NCBI GenBank assembly: GCA_963971405.1
Contig: OZ020491.1
Location: forward strand, 20,454,855-20,518,854
Length of the DNA: 64,000 bases
Direction: 5' to 3'
Source: Psococerastis gibbosa
Taxonomy: Eukaryota; Arthropoda; Insecta; Psocodea; Psocidae
Every line of letters starts with the position of its first letter. Within the stretch, counting starts at the first letter, position 1. The notes under the pieces were generated by a model. That model worked only from the letters and a program-made list of their open reading frames with translations, did not search any database and had not been told where the DNA came from. Of this stretch, positions 33,961 to 44,084 are shown in pieces. Made by a program: the position numbers and the translations under genes.

Positions 33961-35073
33961 GTGTGCAATATACCAGGCAGTCGTGTTTTCTATGTTAGAT
34001 TTAGTTACATTGGGCTAGGACAGGTTAAGTTATAATATTAGGCTAGGTTAAATTTTTATATCAAGTTAGGATAGGTTACATTGGATTAGGATAGGCCAGA
34101 TTAGGTTACATTGGGTTAGGTTAGCTGTTTACCTAGATTAAATTCATCATTTTTTTTTTAACAAAAATATTTTTATATCAAATAAATATGATGTTAAGTT
34201 AGGTTACATTGAATTAGGATAGGTTAGATTAGGTTACATTGGATTAGGATAGGCCAGATTACGTTACATTGGGTTAGGTTAGCTGTTTACCTAGATTAAA
34301 TTCATCATTTTTTTAACAAAAATATTTTTATATCAAATAAATATGATGTTAAGTTAGGTTACATTGAATTAGGATAGGTTAGATTAGGTTACATTGGGTG
34401 CAATATACCAGGCAGTTGTGTTTTCTATGTTAGATTTAGTTACATTGGGCTAGGACAGGTTAAGTTTTAATATTAGTCTAGGTTAAATTTTTATATCAAG
34501 TTAGGGTAGGTTACATTGGATTAGGATAGGCCAGATTAGGTTACATTGGGTTAGGTTAGCTGTTTACCTAGATTAAATTCATCATTTCTTTTTTAAAAAA
34601 AATATTTTTTATATCAAATAAATATAATGTTAAGTTAGGTTACATTGAATTAGGATAGGTTAGATTAGGTTACATTGGATTAGGATAGGCCAGATTAGGT
34701 TACATTGGGTTAGGTTAGCTGTTTACCTAGATTAAATTCATCATTTTTTTAACAAAAATATTTTTATATCAAATAAATATGATGTTAAGTTAGGTTACAT
34801 TGAATTAGGATAGGTTAGATTAGGTTACATTGGATTAGGATAGGCCAGATTAGGTTACATTGGGTTAGGTTAGCTGTTTACCTAGATTACATTCATCATT
34901 TTTTTAACAAAAATATTTTTATATCAAATAAATATGACGTTAAGTTAGGTTACATTGAATTAGGATAGGTTACATTAGGTTACACTGGGTTAGGATAGGT
35001 TAAGTTAGCGGCTAACTTAACCTATCCTAACCCAATGTAACCTAATGTAACCTATCCTAATTCAATGTAACCT
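33961..35073 (+). repeat. 155-bp-period TTAGG-like array at the palindrome centre, left side and apex
   Basis: Array words are TTAGGTTACATTGGGTTAGG, TTAGGATAGGTTAGATTAGG and a spacer CTGTTTACCTAGATTAAATT with an AT-rich tail. Anchor points at 34191, 34346, 34627, 34782 and 34937 give spacings of 155, 281, 155 and 155. The 281 interval contains an extra 126-bp variant block. From 35010 the sequence runs backward through its own complement (62 of 63 bases match). Confidence 0.88.
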
Positions 35074-35273
35074 NNNNNNNNNNNNNNNNNNNNNNNNNNN
35101 NNNNNNNNNNNNNNNNNNNNNNNNNNNNNNNNNNNNNNNNNNNNNNNNNNNNNNNNNNNNNNNNNNNNNNNNNNNNNNNNNNNNNNNNNNNNNNNNNNNN
35201 NNNNNNNNNNNNNNNNNNNNNNNNNNNNNNNNNNNNNNNNNNNNNNNNNNNNNNNNNNNNNNNNNNNNNNNNN
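35074..35273. other. Assembly gap (200 N)
   Basis: Exactly 200 unknown bases, a likely placeholder. Symmetry about 35010 predicts about 265 bp, the complement of 34682-34946. The frame of X residues reported across it has no meaning. Confidence 0.98.
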
Positions 35274-35995
35274 AATCCAATGTAACCTAATCTAACCTAT
35301 CCTAATTCAATGTAACCTAACTTAACATTATATTTATTTGATATAAAAAATATTTTTTTTAAAAAAAGAAATGATGAATTTAATCTAGGTAAACAGCTAA
35401 CCTAACCCAATGTAACCTAATCTGGCCTATCCTAATCCAATGTAACCTACCCTAACTTGATATAAAAATTTAACCTAGACTAATATTAAAACTTAACCTG
35501 TCCTAGCCCAATGTAACTAAATCTAACATAGAAAACACAACTGCCTGGTATATTGCACCCAATGTAACCTAATCTAACCTATCCTAATTCAATGTAACCT
35601 AACTTAACATCATATTTATTTGATATAAAAATATTTTTGTTAAAAAAATGATGAATTTAATCTAGGTAAACAGCTAACCTAACCCAATGTAACGTAATCT
35701 GGCCTATCCTAATCCAATGTAACCTAATCTAACCTATCCTAATTCAATGTAACCTAACTTAACATCATATTTATTTGATATAAAAATATTTTTGTTAAAA
35801 AAAAAATGATGAATTTAATCTAGGTAAACAGCTAACCTAACCCAATGTAACCTAATCTGGCCTATCCTAATCCAATGTAACCTATCCTAACTTGATATAA
35901 AAATTTAACCTAGCCTAATATTATAACTTAACCTGTCCTAGCCCAATGTAACTAAATCTAACATAGAAAACACGACTGCCTGGTATATTGCACAC
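35274..35995 (-). repeat. 155-bp-period TTAGG-like array, right side
   Basis: Reverse complement of 33961-34681, including the diagnostic unit with the long T/A run (right run is one A longer than the left). Confidence 0.85.
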
Positions 35996-36314
35996 CTATT
36001 GTGAGAAACTGAGACTTAGTTGGGATTATTGAAAATTCATTTTTATAAACACGGCTGGTGGGTATATTGAACACCTATTGTGGGATTAATACATTTCTTT
36101 TAAGATGCTGAGTGCACTTATTATATCGGCGTACCTGAATTAATAGCGATGTGTCATAATCTTAATGCGAGGGGGACTGAAATGGCCACCGACCTTATGC
36201 ACTCCAATATATAAAGGGTTGTCTGCATGGCAAATAAAGGGACTGTCTACTCATCAGCGACTGCTTATATGAATATGTACCTTTAACTGGTATTGTACAT
36301 CAACTATTGTAAAT

Positions 36315-36592
36315 GAATGTAAACCATTTTATGATATATAAATTTTATAATACACATATTTTAAAAGAAATCAATGTCTTTTCATACAATCACTTAAAAC
36401 AAGCTTTTAAGCCTAAGACTTATCTATAATACAATAATGACCATGAGCTAAACGAATGTAAACCATTTTATGATATACAAATTTTATAATACACATATTT
36501 TAAAAGAAATCAATGTCTTTACATACAATCACTTAAAACAAACTTTTAAACCTAAGACATATCTATAATGCGATAATGACCATGAGCTAAAC
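36315..36592 (-). repeat. Tandem duplication of polymerase 3' end, right arm
   Basis: Mirror of 33364-33641, same 139-bp period and same internal differences. Confidence 0.82.
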
Positions 36593-39500
36593 TATCAATT
36601 CCATTACGACACACATACCGTTTATCATCATAAGGACTAAGAGTGACTTTTTGCTGTTTAATTGTAAAAAGCTTATGATCTCTACTTTGAATACGGAACA
36701 TTGGTTTACGTGAGTCTTTTGCTATGCAAGGCTTAAATAAGGTATTGTAATAGTCTTGATGGTTAATATGATGTTTAAGGGTTGAACGAACTATACCTTT
36801 GCCCACTTTCTTCTCCTTTCCCTCCTCTAAAAGGGAATACAATTTTGGGCGTAAAGCAACACATTGTAAAATGTGAGATTGAGCATTTTCATCTTTGAAC
36901 GTTCCCACTTTCTTTTTATTTTCAATATTGTATAAGAGATGGTTCGGAGGATATACTGAGTTATCAAATAAATGGGGATATGGTTTTAAATCAGTGTACA
37001 AATCATCACTCTCAACCTCATAAACGAGCGAATCTGTATCTGTTAAAATCAGTGCAGCTTTATCACCATACATTTGTTTTACAAAGTTATAATGAAATTC
37101 ATACATAACTACCTTGGATAGTTCGAGAACGGTTAGGCCAATAAATATTGGCTTGTTTAGCAAAATATTAGTTTTTTTTGACCGGACTGCTATTAAATCG
37201 TTTGAAAAAATCTTAAAATCTTTAAATGCAGGGGATGAGATAAGTTTACGAGCTCGTTTGGCAGTGTTAACTAACTCTAATTTTGCGTGATTTCTAACAT
37301 TCTCCATTGTCTTCCCATACATACTATTAATTTTCAATTTATAAAAATCCTTCTCGAAATCATTACAAGCTAATTTCCGTTTTTCTGTGTTAAAATCGAT
37401 AAAGGGTCGCATCCAAGCGCTTTGCTTAAAAGCTAAAATTTTATGTATACATTTTAATTTTAATCCCAATTCTAAACATTGCTTCAAATTTCGATAATGT
37501 ATTATATAGTTGTGTTTATCGTTTAAGTTGGGAATAAGCTTTGAGAAGTTGGATGTTAAAGATATATCATTTTCAGCGAGAAATTCCTTACAATAGGGGG
37601 AAATCATGTCTGATGTTACAACACAATGTTCAGCTGCTAGTGGGTATTCATTATGTAAATCATGTAATTTTTGTGGATATTCCATGTCCACCTGTAATAT
37701 GAACCCATCATCGCCCTCATCAGGTGCGAGCATTACATTAAAGTTTTTGATTTCTTCCTCCTCCATCCAGCGAAACCCACTAATAGGTAAAAATTGACGC
37801 ATCGCATGTCCGTATAAGTTAGTGCAATCCCAATATACTATAAATTTGGATGGCTTATTTGAGTCAAATTTTTTTAAGTATTTATTGTTGCTTTCCGCAA
37901 ATCTTTTTGAAATCATACTTATACCCCCGCGAATCCCAGCCTCACAAAACAAATACATATCAGGTTCGCTCAATAGCTCAAGTTCTACTCCTGTCATTTT
38001 CAGACAGCTCTGAAGAGCTAGCCCTGGTGCTGTGTACATGTGACAAATTTCGAGGTTATCGTTTTCAAAACATAAGGCTCTAAAGGCTTCAAAAACATCG
38101 CAAAGGAGAAGGGTGTCTGTTAATACATACAAGTCTTGGTATTCTCCTAAATTCTTTATACTAAAAGCATTCCACACCTTTTGAGCATGTTCATATTTTT
38201 CTTGTGAAATCCCCTCTTGAGTTAATTGACTAAAAAATGCATCAATTGGAGGTAAGTGTTCCTCATTAAATTTTGATTCGTGCGTTATATATTCATAGGG
38301 GAAGACACCCTTCCTCAACATCAAGTCTAATTTTTCACCCACAAAACATGTTTTCATAATTTTAAATTTATTTTTATCCGCATCAACAAGATTTTTGACT
38401 AATGAATCTAAAGAGGAGGCCATAAATTGATAAGTGTCTAAAAAGCGTAACTCTCCAATACTAAAGGCTATATATTCCTCCATAGTTTTAGCTATACAAG
38501 TAATTTTCATATTTTTTAGTTTCCCAACCCCTTCCATGATAAGATGACCATCATAACGTTTTAAGTTATGCATAAAAACGGGGATATGTTTTGGAGTTCG
38601 AAAATTGCTCATATTACAAACATTATGTAATGCTTGTCTATATTTCCCCGTTATATGACAGTGGTCTATTACACGATCATTTCCTAGTGGTTTTTGACAA
38701 ACATTACAAATGACAGAGTTTTTAAAATTTTCTCTATCCTCGTCAGTCATAATTACTGCTTTAATATTTTTATAAATGTTTAAAATTTCATCCTTAACAT
38801 TTAATAACGATTTCAAAAACACATCAACAGCATTAGCTCCCCTGTAAACTACCGGTTCTTTAAACTTATTCCCATTGATATCTACAACAACATAACAAAA
38901 CCCTGATGGTATATGTGCAGATAATTTTTCAGTGTTACAAATAGTCCCTTCAACGGGACTGAGAATGCTCTCGAAATCGGCATATATTCTATATGCTACA
39001 GGGATCATATATTGTGCCTTATCAAATTTCATAGTGCTTTTCTCCTGAATTGGAAATGTGGTTTTTTGAGGATCATGTCTTGAGCAGAGTGGCTTATGTT
39101 CATGTAAGCGTTCAGCACTACTAAAGGCGTGTATGCACCAACGACAATAAAACTTTTGTTCCTTATGTTTAGTGATTGAGAAATTAAGTTTGTTGAAATT
39201 TTTAATAAGACAATAATGTGAATTTTCGTCTTCCGTTATGTAAAGCAGATCCACCTGCTTATTATAATGGTGACTTTGTGATAAATATAATGGGTACAGT
39301 CTGTGATCATAACCAAACACATTTACTCCAATATTATTATTTTTTTCAAATTTTGAAATGACTTGCAAAGATACTGGGTAAGTTATACCTTTCATATCTA
39401 ACTCTTTTTCATACTTTTTATAATTATAAACCCGCTGAGCATCCCGACTTACTGGATGTAAGTATGCTAAAATTGACCATATAAAACATTTGAGATCGTC

Positions 39501-40532
39501 ATTTTTAATATTGATTACTGCTTTAGTGTTATAGATTTTTTTGGGTAAAGGGATGTAACTACTACCACTGCATGGATTATATTCAGCAATAAAAATAACA
39601 AAATGTTTTAAAGATTTCAACACCCACCCGCTTCCCATTGCTTGAAATTTATCTATTTTTACTAAAATTTGTTCAATCATTTGTTGATATTTTATTGTGG
39701 AGTCATCAGTGAGGAAAAGTTGTTCGTTTTTAGCATGAAACCATGCTTCAGTATAGTTTTTATTATTGTCGGGTCCGCGTTCAAATTTAATGTGTAAGGC
39801 TACATACCATTTAATTGCATTAAAAAGTTTAATGTTTTCAGTTGTAATAGAATCAACCTCACCTTCCATATTATTTAAATATACAACGGGATCATGTATG
39901 GTTATGTTTTTATAATTGTATTGTTTTACTACACCATCTAGAGCTATAGATGTTTTGCATAAAAAGTTCTCCTCGTTGGATAGTGCTCCCCCGCTCATAA
40001 TTGTGCAATTATTCTTATGATTAGTAAAATCTTCCCTCATAAACAATTTCTTGCAATTCAAACAATTAATAATATGTATGCTTAATATGTGGACTTTCAA
40101 ACTATACTTCCGAGCAAAAGGGACCGAACAGAATTCACAAATATATTTACACTCAAGGGTTTTAACAGATACAGGATTCTCATACTTACACGAAAAGATA
40201 GATGAACATTCTTTACACAGAACTGTAAGTGGACTGGAGTTGTTGATTTTGCCCCCGCATGCCTTGCAGTCCTCTCCATTCCCAGCAGATGTCAGTTTTG
40301 GGCGAGTTTGTACAATTTCCATCCCGTGATTTGCTGATGTATGCCGCTGCAATATATGATGAGATAGGTCCTCTCTGCATGTGAATGTGGCTTTACATTT
40401 TTTGCATGGTATAATACTAACTCCATGTTTGTTTATGACATGTCTTTTTAAATTGCAATTTAGTGTGAAACTCACAGCACATATTCTACACACATATTCC
40501 CTCGCGTTCAGTTTCCTTTTCTTCGATTCCAT
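36552..40532 (-). CDS. Family B DNA polymerase with zinc fingers and endonuclease VII-like module, right arm
   Basis: Second, reverse-oriented copy; the 1326-residue translation is identical to that of 29424-33404, with the same fingers, exonuclease residues (D519/E521, N656/D661, Y802/D806), endonuclease VII-like cysteines/histidines and polymerase motifs A, B and C (D902, K1065, D1165/D1167). Both copies point toward the apex, so their transcripts converge. Intactness of both copies suggests very recent insertion or ongoing arm-to-arm correction. Confidence 0.92.
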   Translation of the reverse strand: MESKKRKLNAREYVCRICAVSFTLNCNLKRHVINKHGVSIIPCKKCKATFTCREDLSHHILQRHTSANHGMEIVQTRPKLTSAGNGEDCKACGGKINNSSPLTVLCKECSSIFSCKYENPVSVKTLECKYICEFCSVPFARKYSLKVHILSIHIINCLNCKKLFMREDFTNHKNNCTIMSGGALSNEENFLCKTSIALDGVVKQYNYKNITIHDPVVYLNNMEGEVDSITTENIKLFNAIKWYVALHIKFERGPDNNKNYTEAWFHAKNEQLFLTDDSTIKYQQMIEQILVKIDKFQAMGSGWVLKSLKHFVIFIAEYNPCSGSSYIPLPKKIYNTKAVINIKNDDLKCFIWSILAYLHPVSRDAQRVYNYKKYEKELDMKGITYPVSLQVISKFEKNNNIGVNVFGYDHRLYPLYLSQSHHYNKQVDLLYITEDENSHYCLIKNFNKLNFSITKHKEQKFYCRWCIHAFSSAERLHEHKPLCSRHDPQKTTFPIQEKSTMKFDKAQYMIPVAYRIYADFESILSPVEGTICNTEKLSAHIPSGFCYVVVDINGNKFKEPVVYRGANAVDVFLKSLLNVKDEILNIYKNIKAVIMTDEDRENFKNSVICNVCQKPLGNDRVIDHCHITGKYRQALHNVCNMSNFRTPKHIPVFMHNLKRYDGHLIMEGVGKLKNMKITCIAKTMEEYIAFSIGELRFLDTYQFMASSLDSLVKNLVDADKNKFKIMKTCFVGEKLDLMLRKGVFPYEYITHESKFNEEHLPPIDAFFSQLTQEGISQEKYEHAQKVWNAFSIKNLGEYQDLYVLTDTLLLCDVFEAFRALCFENDNLEICHMYTAPGLALQSCLKMTGVELELLSEPDMYLFCEAGIRGGISMISKRFAESNNKYLKKFDSNKPSKFIVYWDCTNLYGHAMRQFLPISGFRWMEEEEIKNFNVMLAPDEGDDGFILQVDMEYPQKLHDLHNEYPLAAEHCVVTSDMISPYCKEFLAENDISLTSNFSKLIPNLNDKHNYIIHYRNLKQCLELGLKLKCIHKILAFKQSAWMRPFIDFNTEKRKLACNDFEKDFYKLKINSMYGKTMENVRNHAKLELVNTAKRARKLISSPAFKDFKIFSNDLIAVRSKKTNILLNKPIFIGLTVLELSKVVMYEFHYNFVKQMYGDKAALILTDTDSLVYEVESDDLYTDLKPYPHLFDNSVYPPNHLLYNIENKKKVGTFKDENAQSHILQCVALRPKLYSLLEEGKEKKVGKGIVRSTLKHHINHQDYYNTLFKPCIAKDSRKPMFRIQSRDHKLFTIKQQKVTLSPYDDKRYVCRNGIDSLAHGHYRIIDMS

Positions 40533-40635
40533 GCTGTACGATTACACAAATTCACTACACTGAAGTGGTATTACGCGAATGAAGGTTCGGTTTCAACTAA
40601 GCTCCTCAACCCAAGGCGATGCCTTTTGTAGCGAC
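40533..40635 (-). promoter_or_regulatory. Shared 5' module upstream of the polymerase, right arm
   Basis: Mirror of 29321-29423. Confidence 0.72.
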
Positions 40636-40747
40636 GACCACCCACGAAGGATAGATGGTAAGGGTACAGGGATAGATTGTCCATCACGAAGCGGATAATA
40701 TGTTGTTAAGACACCATTCATTTTCTAACGATCGATTGCAACTAATG

Positions 40748-41137
40748 CAAAAACAAAAATCACTTTAGCTTACAATGGACTGTCAGCGAGGGGTAGATTT
40801 ATTAATGGCTTGTTTGTTTGAACCATTAGACGGCTGTACAGAGTTATATGCACCTGGTGATTCACAACAGGTTTGAACCTGCACTCTGTTATTTGTTTGC
40901 CAAATCAATACTTCCCTTCAACCTAAGTGTTGGATAGATTTACGAAAACAAAAATCACTTTAGCTTACAATGGACTGTCAGCGAGGGGTAGATTTATTAA
41001 TGGCTTGTTTGTTTGAACCATTAGACGACTGTACAGAGTTATATGCACCTGGTGATTCACAACAGGTTTGAACCTGCACTCTGTTATTTGTTTACCAAAT
41101 CAATACTTCCCATAAACATATGCTTCGGATAGATTTA
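40748..41137 (-). repeat. Two tandem 195-bp repeats, right arm
   Basis: Mirror of 28819-29208, with the same CAGGTTCAAACCTG palindrome in each unit. Confidence 0.82.
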
Positions 41138-41411
41138 TTAAAATTAATTAGCTAATGTACTCGTTTAATTATTTGATTTACATCATTTCATAGTCTATGA
41201 TTAAGATAACCCTTCACCGTTCAAGTACTCGATTATGACTGAAGCAATAGCTTGTTTCTTTCAACCATTAGTTTTTAATACTCATCATCATCTAACTATA
41301 AGCTTAAAACTAATTATGCAATTAATAAAACAAGAACAAAAATATATATAGAAATTATTCATATATTTACATTATTTCTGTAGTTTACAATAATAATACA
41401 TCATGAAATAT

Positions 41412-41717
41412 TCATTCTATGATCTGTAGGTTGACACTATTTTTTCCCCGATGGCTTGAAACGATAAGATACATCTCAGCTCCTGGAGTAACTTCACTTT
41501 GTTGAAAGGCTGGCAGATATTGTTGAGGCACAAAACATTCCACGACTTCTTTTTCCAATCCTCGCAGTATGACTTTTACAGCTGGTCCATATTCTGTTTT
41601 TTCGATTTGCACTATTTTCAATATTAGGTATTTAACTCCAATCACTAGCTTTCGCATTGGTATGGTAGGCCCGGCTACTTGGTTGATAGCATTAACTTTA
41701 TTGAATAGAGATGTCAT
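41412..41717 (-). CDS. Small 101-aa protein, candidate ssDNA-binding/OB-fold protein, right arm
   Basis: Identical translation to 28239-28544, in mirror position 880 bp before the polymerase start. The function is inferred from size, beta-rich composition and constant pairing with the polymerase. Confidence 0.7.
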   Translation of the reverse strand: MTSLFNKVNAINQVAGPTIPMRKLVIGVKYLILKIVQIEKTEYGPAVKVILRGLEKEVVECFVPQQYLPAFQQSEVTPGAEMYLIVSSHRGKNSVNLQIIE

Positions 41718-41825
41718 GTTGTAAGATTATACAATTTTACGTATAAAGTGGTATTACTTGAGTCTTGAATGAAGGTTTGGCTTCAACTAAGCTCCTCAAC
41801 CCAAGGTGATGCCTTTTGTAACGAC
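41718..41825 (-). promoter_or_regulatory. Shared 5' module upstream of the small gene, right arm
   Basis: Mirror of 28131-28238. Confidence 0.72.
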
Positions 41826-42252
41826 ACATTTAGAACCTTCTAGATGTCTGGCTGTACGGGGAGGGGGGGGGGGGGTGCGTCATAGACCACCCACCTGGTA
41901 CAGAGATAGATAGACAACGGGATAAGCACGGCGGGGTACAAAGACCACCCACGAAGAAGAAAGAAGAAGAAAGAAATGTTTTAATTCAATTAACACCATT
42001 AAAAAAAAAATAAAAAAAAAAATAAATAAATAAAAAAAAAAAAAATAAAATAAAAAAAATAAAAAAATAAAAAAAAATAACTCTGTATCTCACAAATTAG
42101 TAATTATAAAAAAAAAAAACGATCATGGTGCCAGAACCTCAGACCACCCACGAGGGGTAACACACAAAAATAGATAGACCACCCGCGGGGGATAGATGGG
42201 ATAGCACGACGGGGGGTGGGATAAGCGCCAGAAACCCCCTTTCTACTCTACT

Positions 42253-42258
42253 AAACAC
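42253..42258 (+). repeat. Right target-site duplication AAACAC
   Basis: AAACAC directly follows the terminal CTACTCTACT and matches 27696-27701. Beyond it the sequence (TACGATTTGAAATT) is unlike the mirrored left flank. Confidence 0.85.
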
Positions 42259-42735
42259 TACGATTTGAAATTAATTTAATTGTTAATTATAAAGGTATAC
42301 ATTTCAACATTTCACACTATTGGGCAAGTCACGCTCTCAAATCTGTCAGATATCCGTCATTTTATTTGATCACGTGATTCACTTAAATAGCTATCATGCT
42401 ACTTTAAAAAGTCTTTATCATGGGCGATAGACAACCGCGAATTAAAAGGTTTTTATTTACTTTCGTTGCCATACGTGTGAGTAAGCACGAGATATTATGA
42501 CAGCAGCGCTTCCAACTTGGTATTATAGGATAAAGCTAAATGCTAAGGCTTCTTTACAAACTAAGCCGACTTCTGCAGTCGTAACAGGAGGCACAAAATT
42601 AATTTTTCTGCCACGATTAAATATTTAAACAAAAGATTAATAGAGAGCAAAGGGAAATTCTAAAATTGTTTTATTTAAAATTGAACCCTGGTTGTAAGTA
42701 AACTTGGTACGGCACCTCATGCTTGTGAACTAGAC
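42259..42735. other. Intergenic spacer, no gene seen
   Basis: AT-rich unique DNA between the palindrome and a hAT element. It contains no convincing frame. Confidence 0.45.
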
Positions 42736-43122
42736 CAGGGGTTCTCAAAGTGTGGGTCGCGACCCCAAAGCGGGTCGCGAAAAATTTCCAAGTGGGTCGC
42801 GGCGGGATCTCGTCTGCCAGTTATATTGTACACTAGATAAAATTGAATTGAATGACAGTTTTTTCAATTTAAGTCATATATTTTTTAAAGATTAATGGGA
42901 ACCAAAGATATATAATAGAAATTGGCGGGAACCAACGATATTAAACAGAATAGATCGCTAGACCAATAGGATAATGCATTGGCCTGCGTACGCCCATGGA
43001 CTGTAAGGCTATTTTTTTTAGGAAGGAAATCGAAGTAAAAATTGTAATGTAGAATTTAGTGGGTCGCGATGCAATTTTATATCATTTCGGGGTCCGCGAC
43101 GAAAAAAGTTTGAGAACCTCTG
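42736..43122. mobile_element. hAT-like non-autonomous element with GGGTCGCGACCC-type ends
   Basis: Starts CAGGGGTTCTCAAAGTGTGG and ends GTTTGAGAACCTCTG. It is flanked by AACTAGAC (42728-42735) and AACTAGAT (43123-43130), a 7/8 match to an 8-bp hAT duplication. The subterminal GTGGGTCGCGACCC repeats resemble those of widespread hAT families such as SPIN/Charlie. 387 bp, no transposase. Confidence 0.85.
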
Positions 43123-43671
43123 AACTAGATTATGATCTATTTCGATCCCCGTCACAAAAGGAAAAACATACCGCAGCTCCAGCATCAATCCGACCCTAAA
43201 GGGCACTTTATGACTATTATATTATTTAAAACGTAGGCCGAACAAGCCATGAAATTTCCCCTACGTCAAACACGCTAATAATTTTTGCCCCGACATTCGA
43301 CATTATTTTGGCATCACCCTTTGAGGATTCAAACTCCCGATTGAAATGCAAAATCTCTAACCACTCAACACTGCGGAGAGTAGAGGTGGTTAGAGAGCTT
43401 GTATTTCAATCGGGAGAACGGTAATTCGAATCCTCAAGGGGAGTGGATTGACTCAATAATTCAGAGTAGAATACAAGAGCAATGAGTCAATCGTATACAA
43501 ACCACCAGTCCTTCTCAGGACTAAGCCTGTTGATAGGGGTGATAGGACAGTGATAGCACCTACTCCGGAAATGTCACCCCCCTCCCCTGACAATGGGCTC
43601 CGCCCTAATTGTTCCATGAGTATTAACACAGCAGGCAATTTAAGTCCAACTAACCCTTTGTAAAATACAAG

Positions 43672-43790
43672 GCCGTAGCCAAGGGGGGGGGGGGGTTCAT
43701 GGGGGTTCAAACCTCCCCGAAATGAAATGGCTTGATACTAGATAGAATCGGACATTGAGAGGAAAAATAAAAACCACTGTGGAATATCCA
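43672..43790 (+). repeat. Half of a GGCCGTAGCC-type hAT MITE
   Basis: The reversed order AAGGCCGTAGCCAAGG, G13, TTCATGGGGGTTCAA corresponds to the right half of 58261-58443. The other end is missing. Confidence 0.6.
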
Positions 43791-44084
43791 ATGAATGCAA
43801 ATTTTAATTTTTTTGGCAAATTCTTCTTTTCGTTCTGTTTATTTTTCCCTATTTTTTATTATCTTTGTTTTTTATTCTTTGTTTACAAAATATTTTTTTG
43901 TTCAATAATACCATATAATACTACAAATAAAAATTGATAACACTTAACCTTTCACTCATAACGTAAATGCATATTTTTTATGAAGTCGGCAGATTGTAAC
44001 AGATGTAAGCCGTACTTAACAAAGTACCATATAAGCAAGTATCACTTTATCTTCATAGGTTGAAGACCTTCTCTTCTTCAAGTT

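Larger units (their letters stand above)
27702..35009 (+). repeat. Left arm of the palindrome (7.3-kb inverted repeat)
   Basis: Complete arm from terminus to apex. Its gene content is read on the plus strand, pointing toward the centre. Confidence 0.88.
27702..42252. mobile_element. Palindromic DNA-polymerase element, ~14.5 kb, head-to-head arms
   Basis: The left arm 27702-35009 and right arm 35011-42252 are reverse complements almost base for base. Termini are AGTAGAGTAGAAAGGGGG... and its complement ...CTACTCTACT, giving AG...CT ends. A 6-bp AAACAC duplication flanks the whole unit. Each arm, from outside to centre, holds: subterminal GTGGGTGGTC repeats and a T-rich tract; a small gene (101 codons); two 195-bp tandem repeats; a family B DNA polymerase gene (1326 codons); and a 155-bp-period TTAGG-like array. 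Termini starting AG and a 6-bp duplication are hallmarks of Maverick/Polinton elements. The usual integrase, ATPase, protease and capsid genes are absent from what is sequenced. Arms differ at few sites (27833 versus 42121; 33894 versus 36062; homopolymer lengths), so the insertion is recent or the arms are kept identical by conversion. Confidence 0.88.
35011..42252 (-). repeat. Right arm of the palindrome (with assembly gap)
   Basis: Reverse complement of the left arm. Bases equivalent to left positions 34682-34946 (265 bp) are missing where the assembly has 200 N. Confidence 0.85.

Noticed and set aside
35062-35280. Frame across the N run
   Set aside because: Composed of undetermined residues; no meaning.
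27702-42252. The whole palindrome as a pure assembly or missed-adaptor artefact
   Set aside because: A fold-back artefact would mirror the left flank beyond the right end. Instead the right flank is different, a 6-bp duplication borders the unit and the arms differ at several bases. It is kept as a residual risk because of the N gap.
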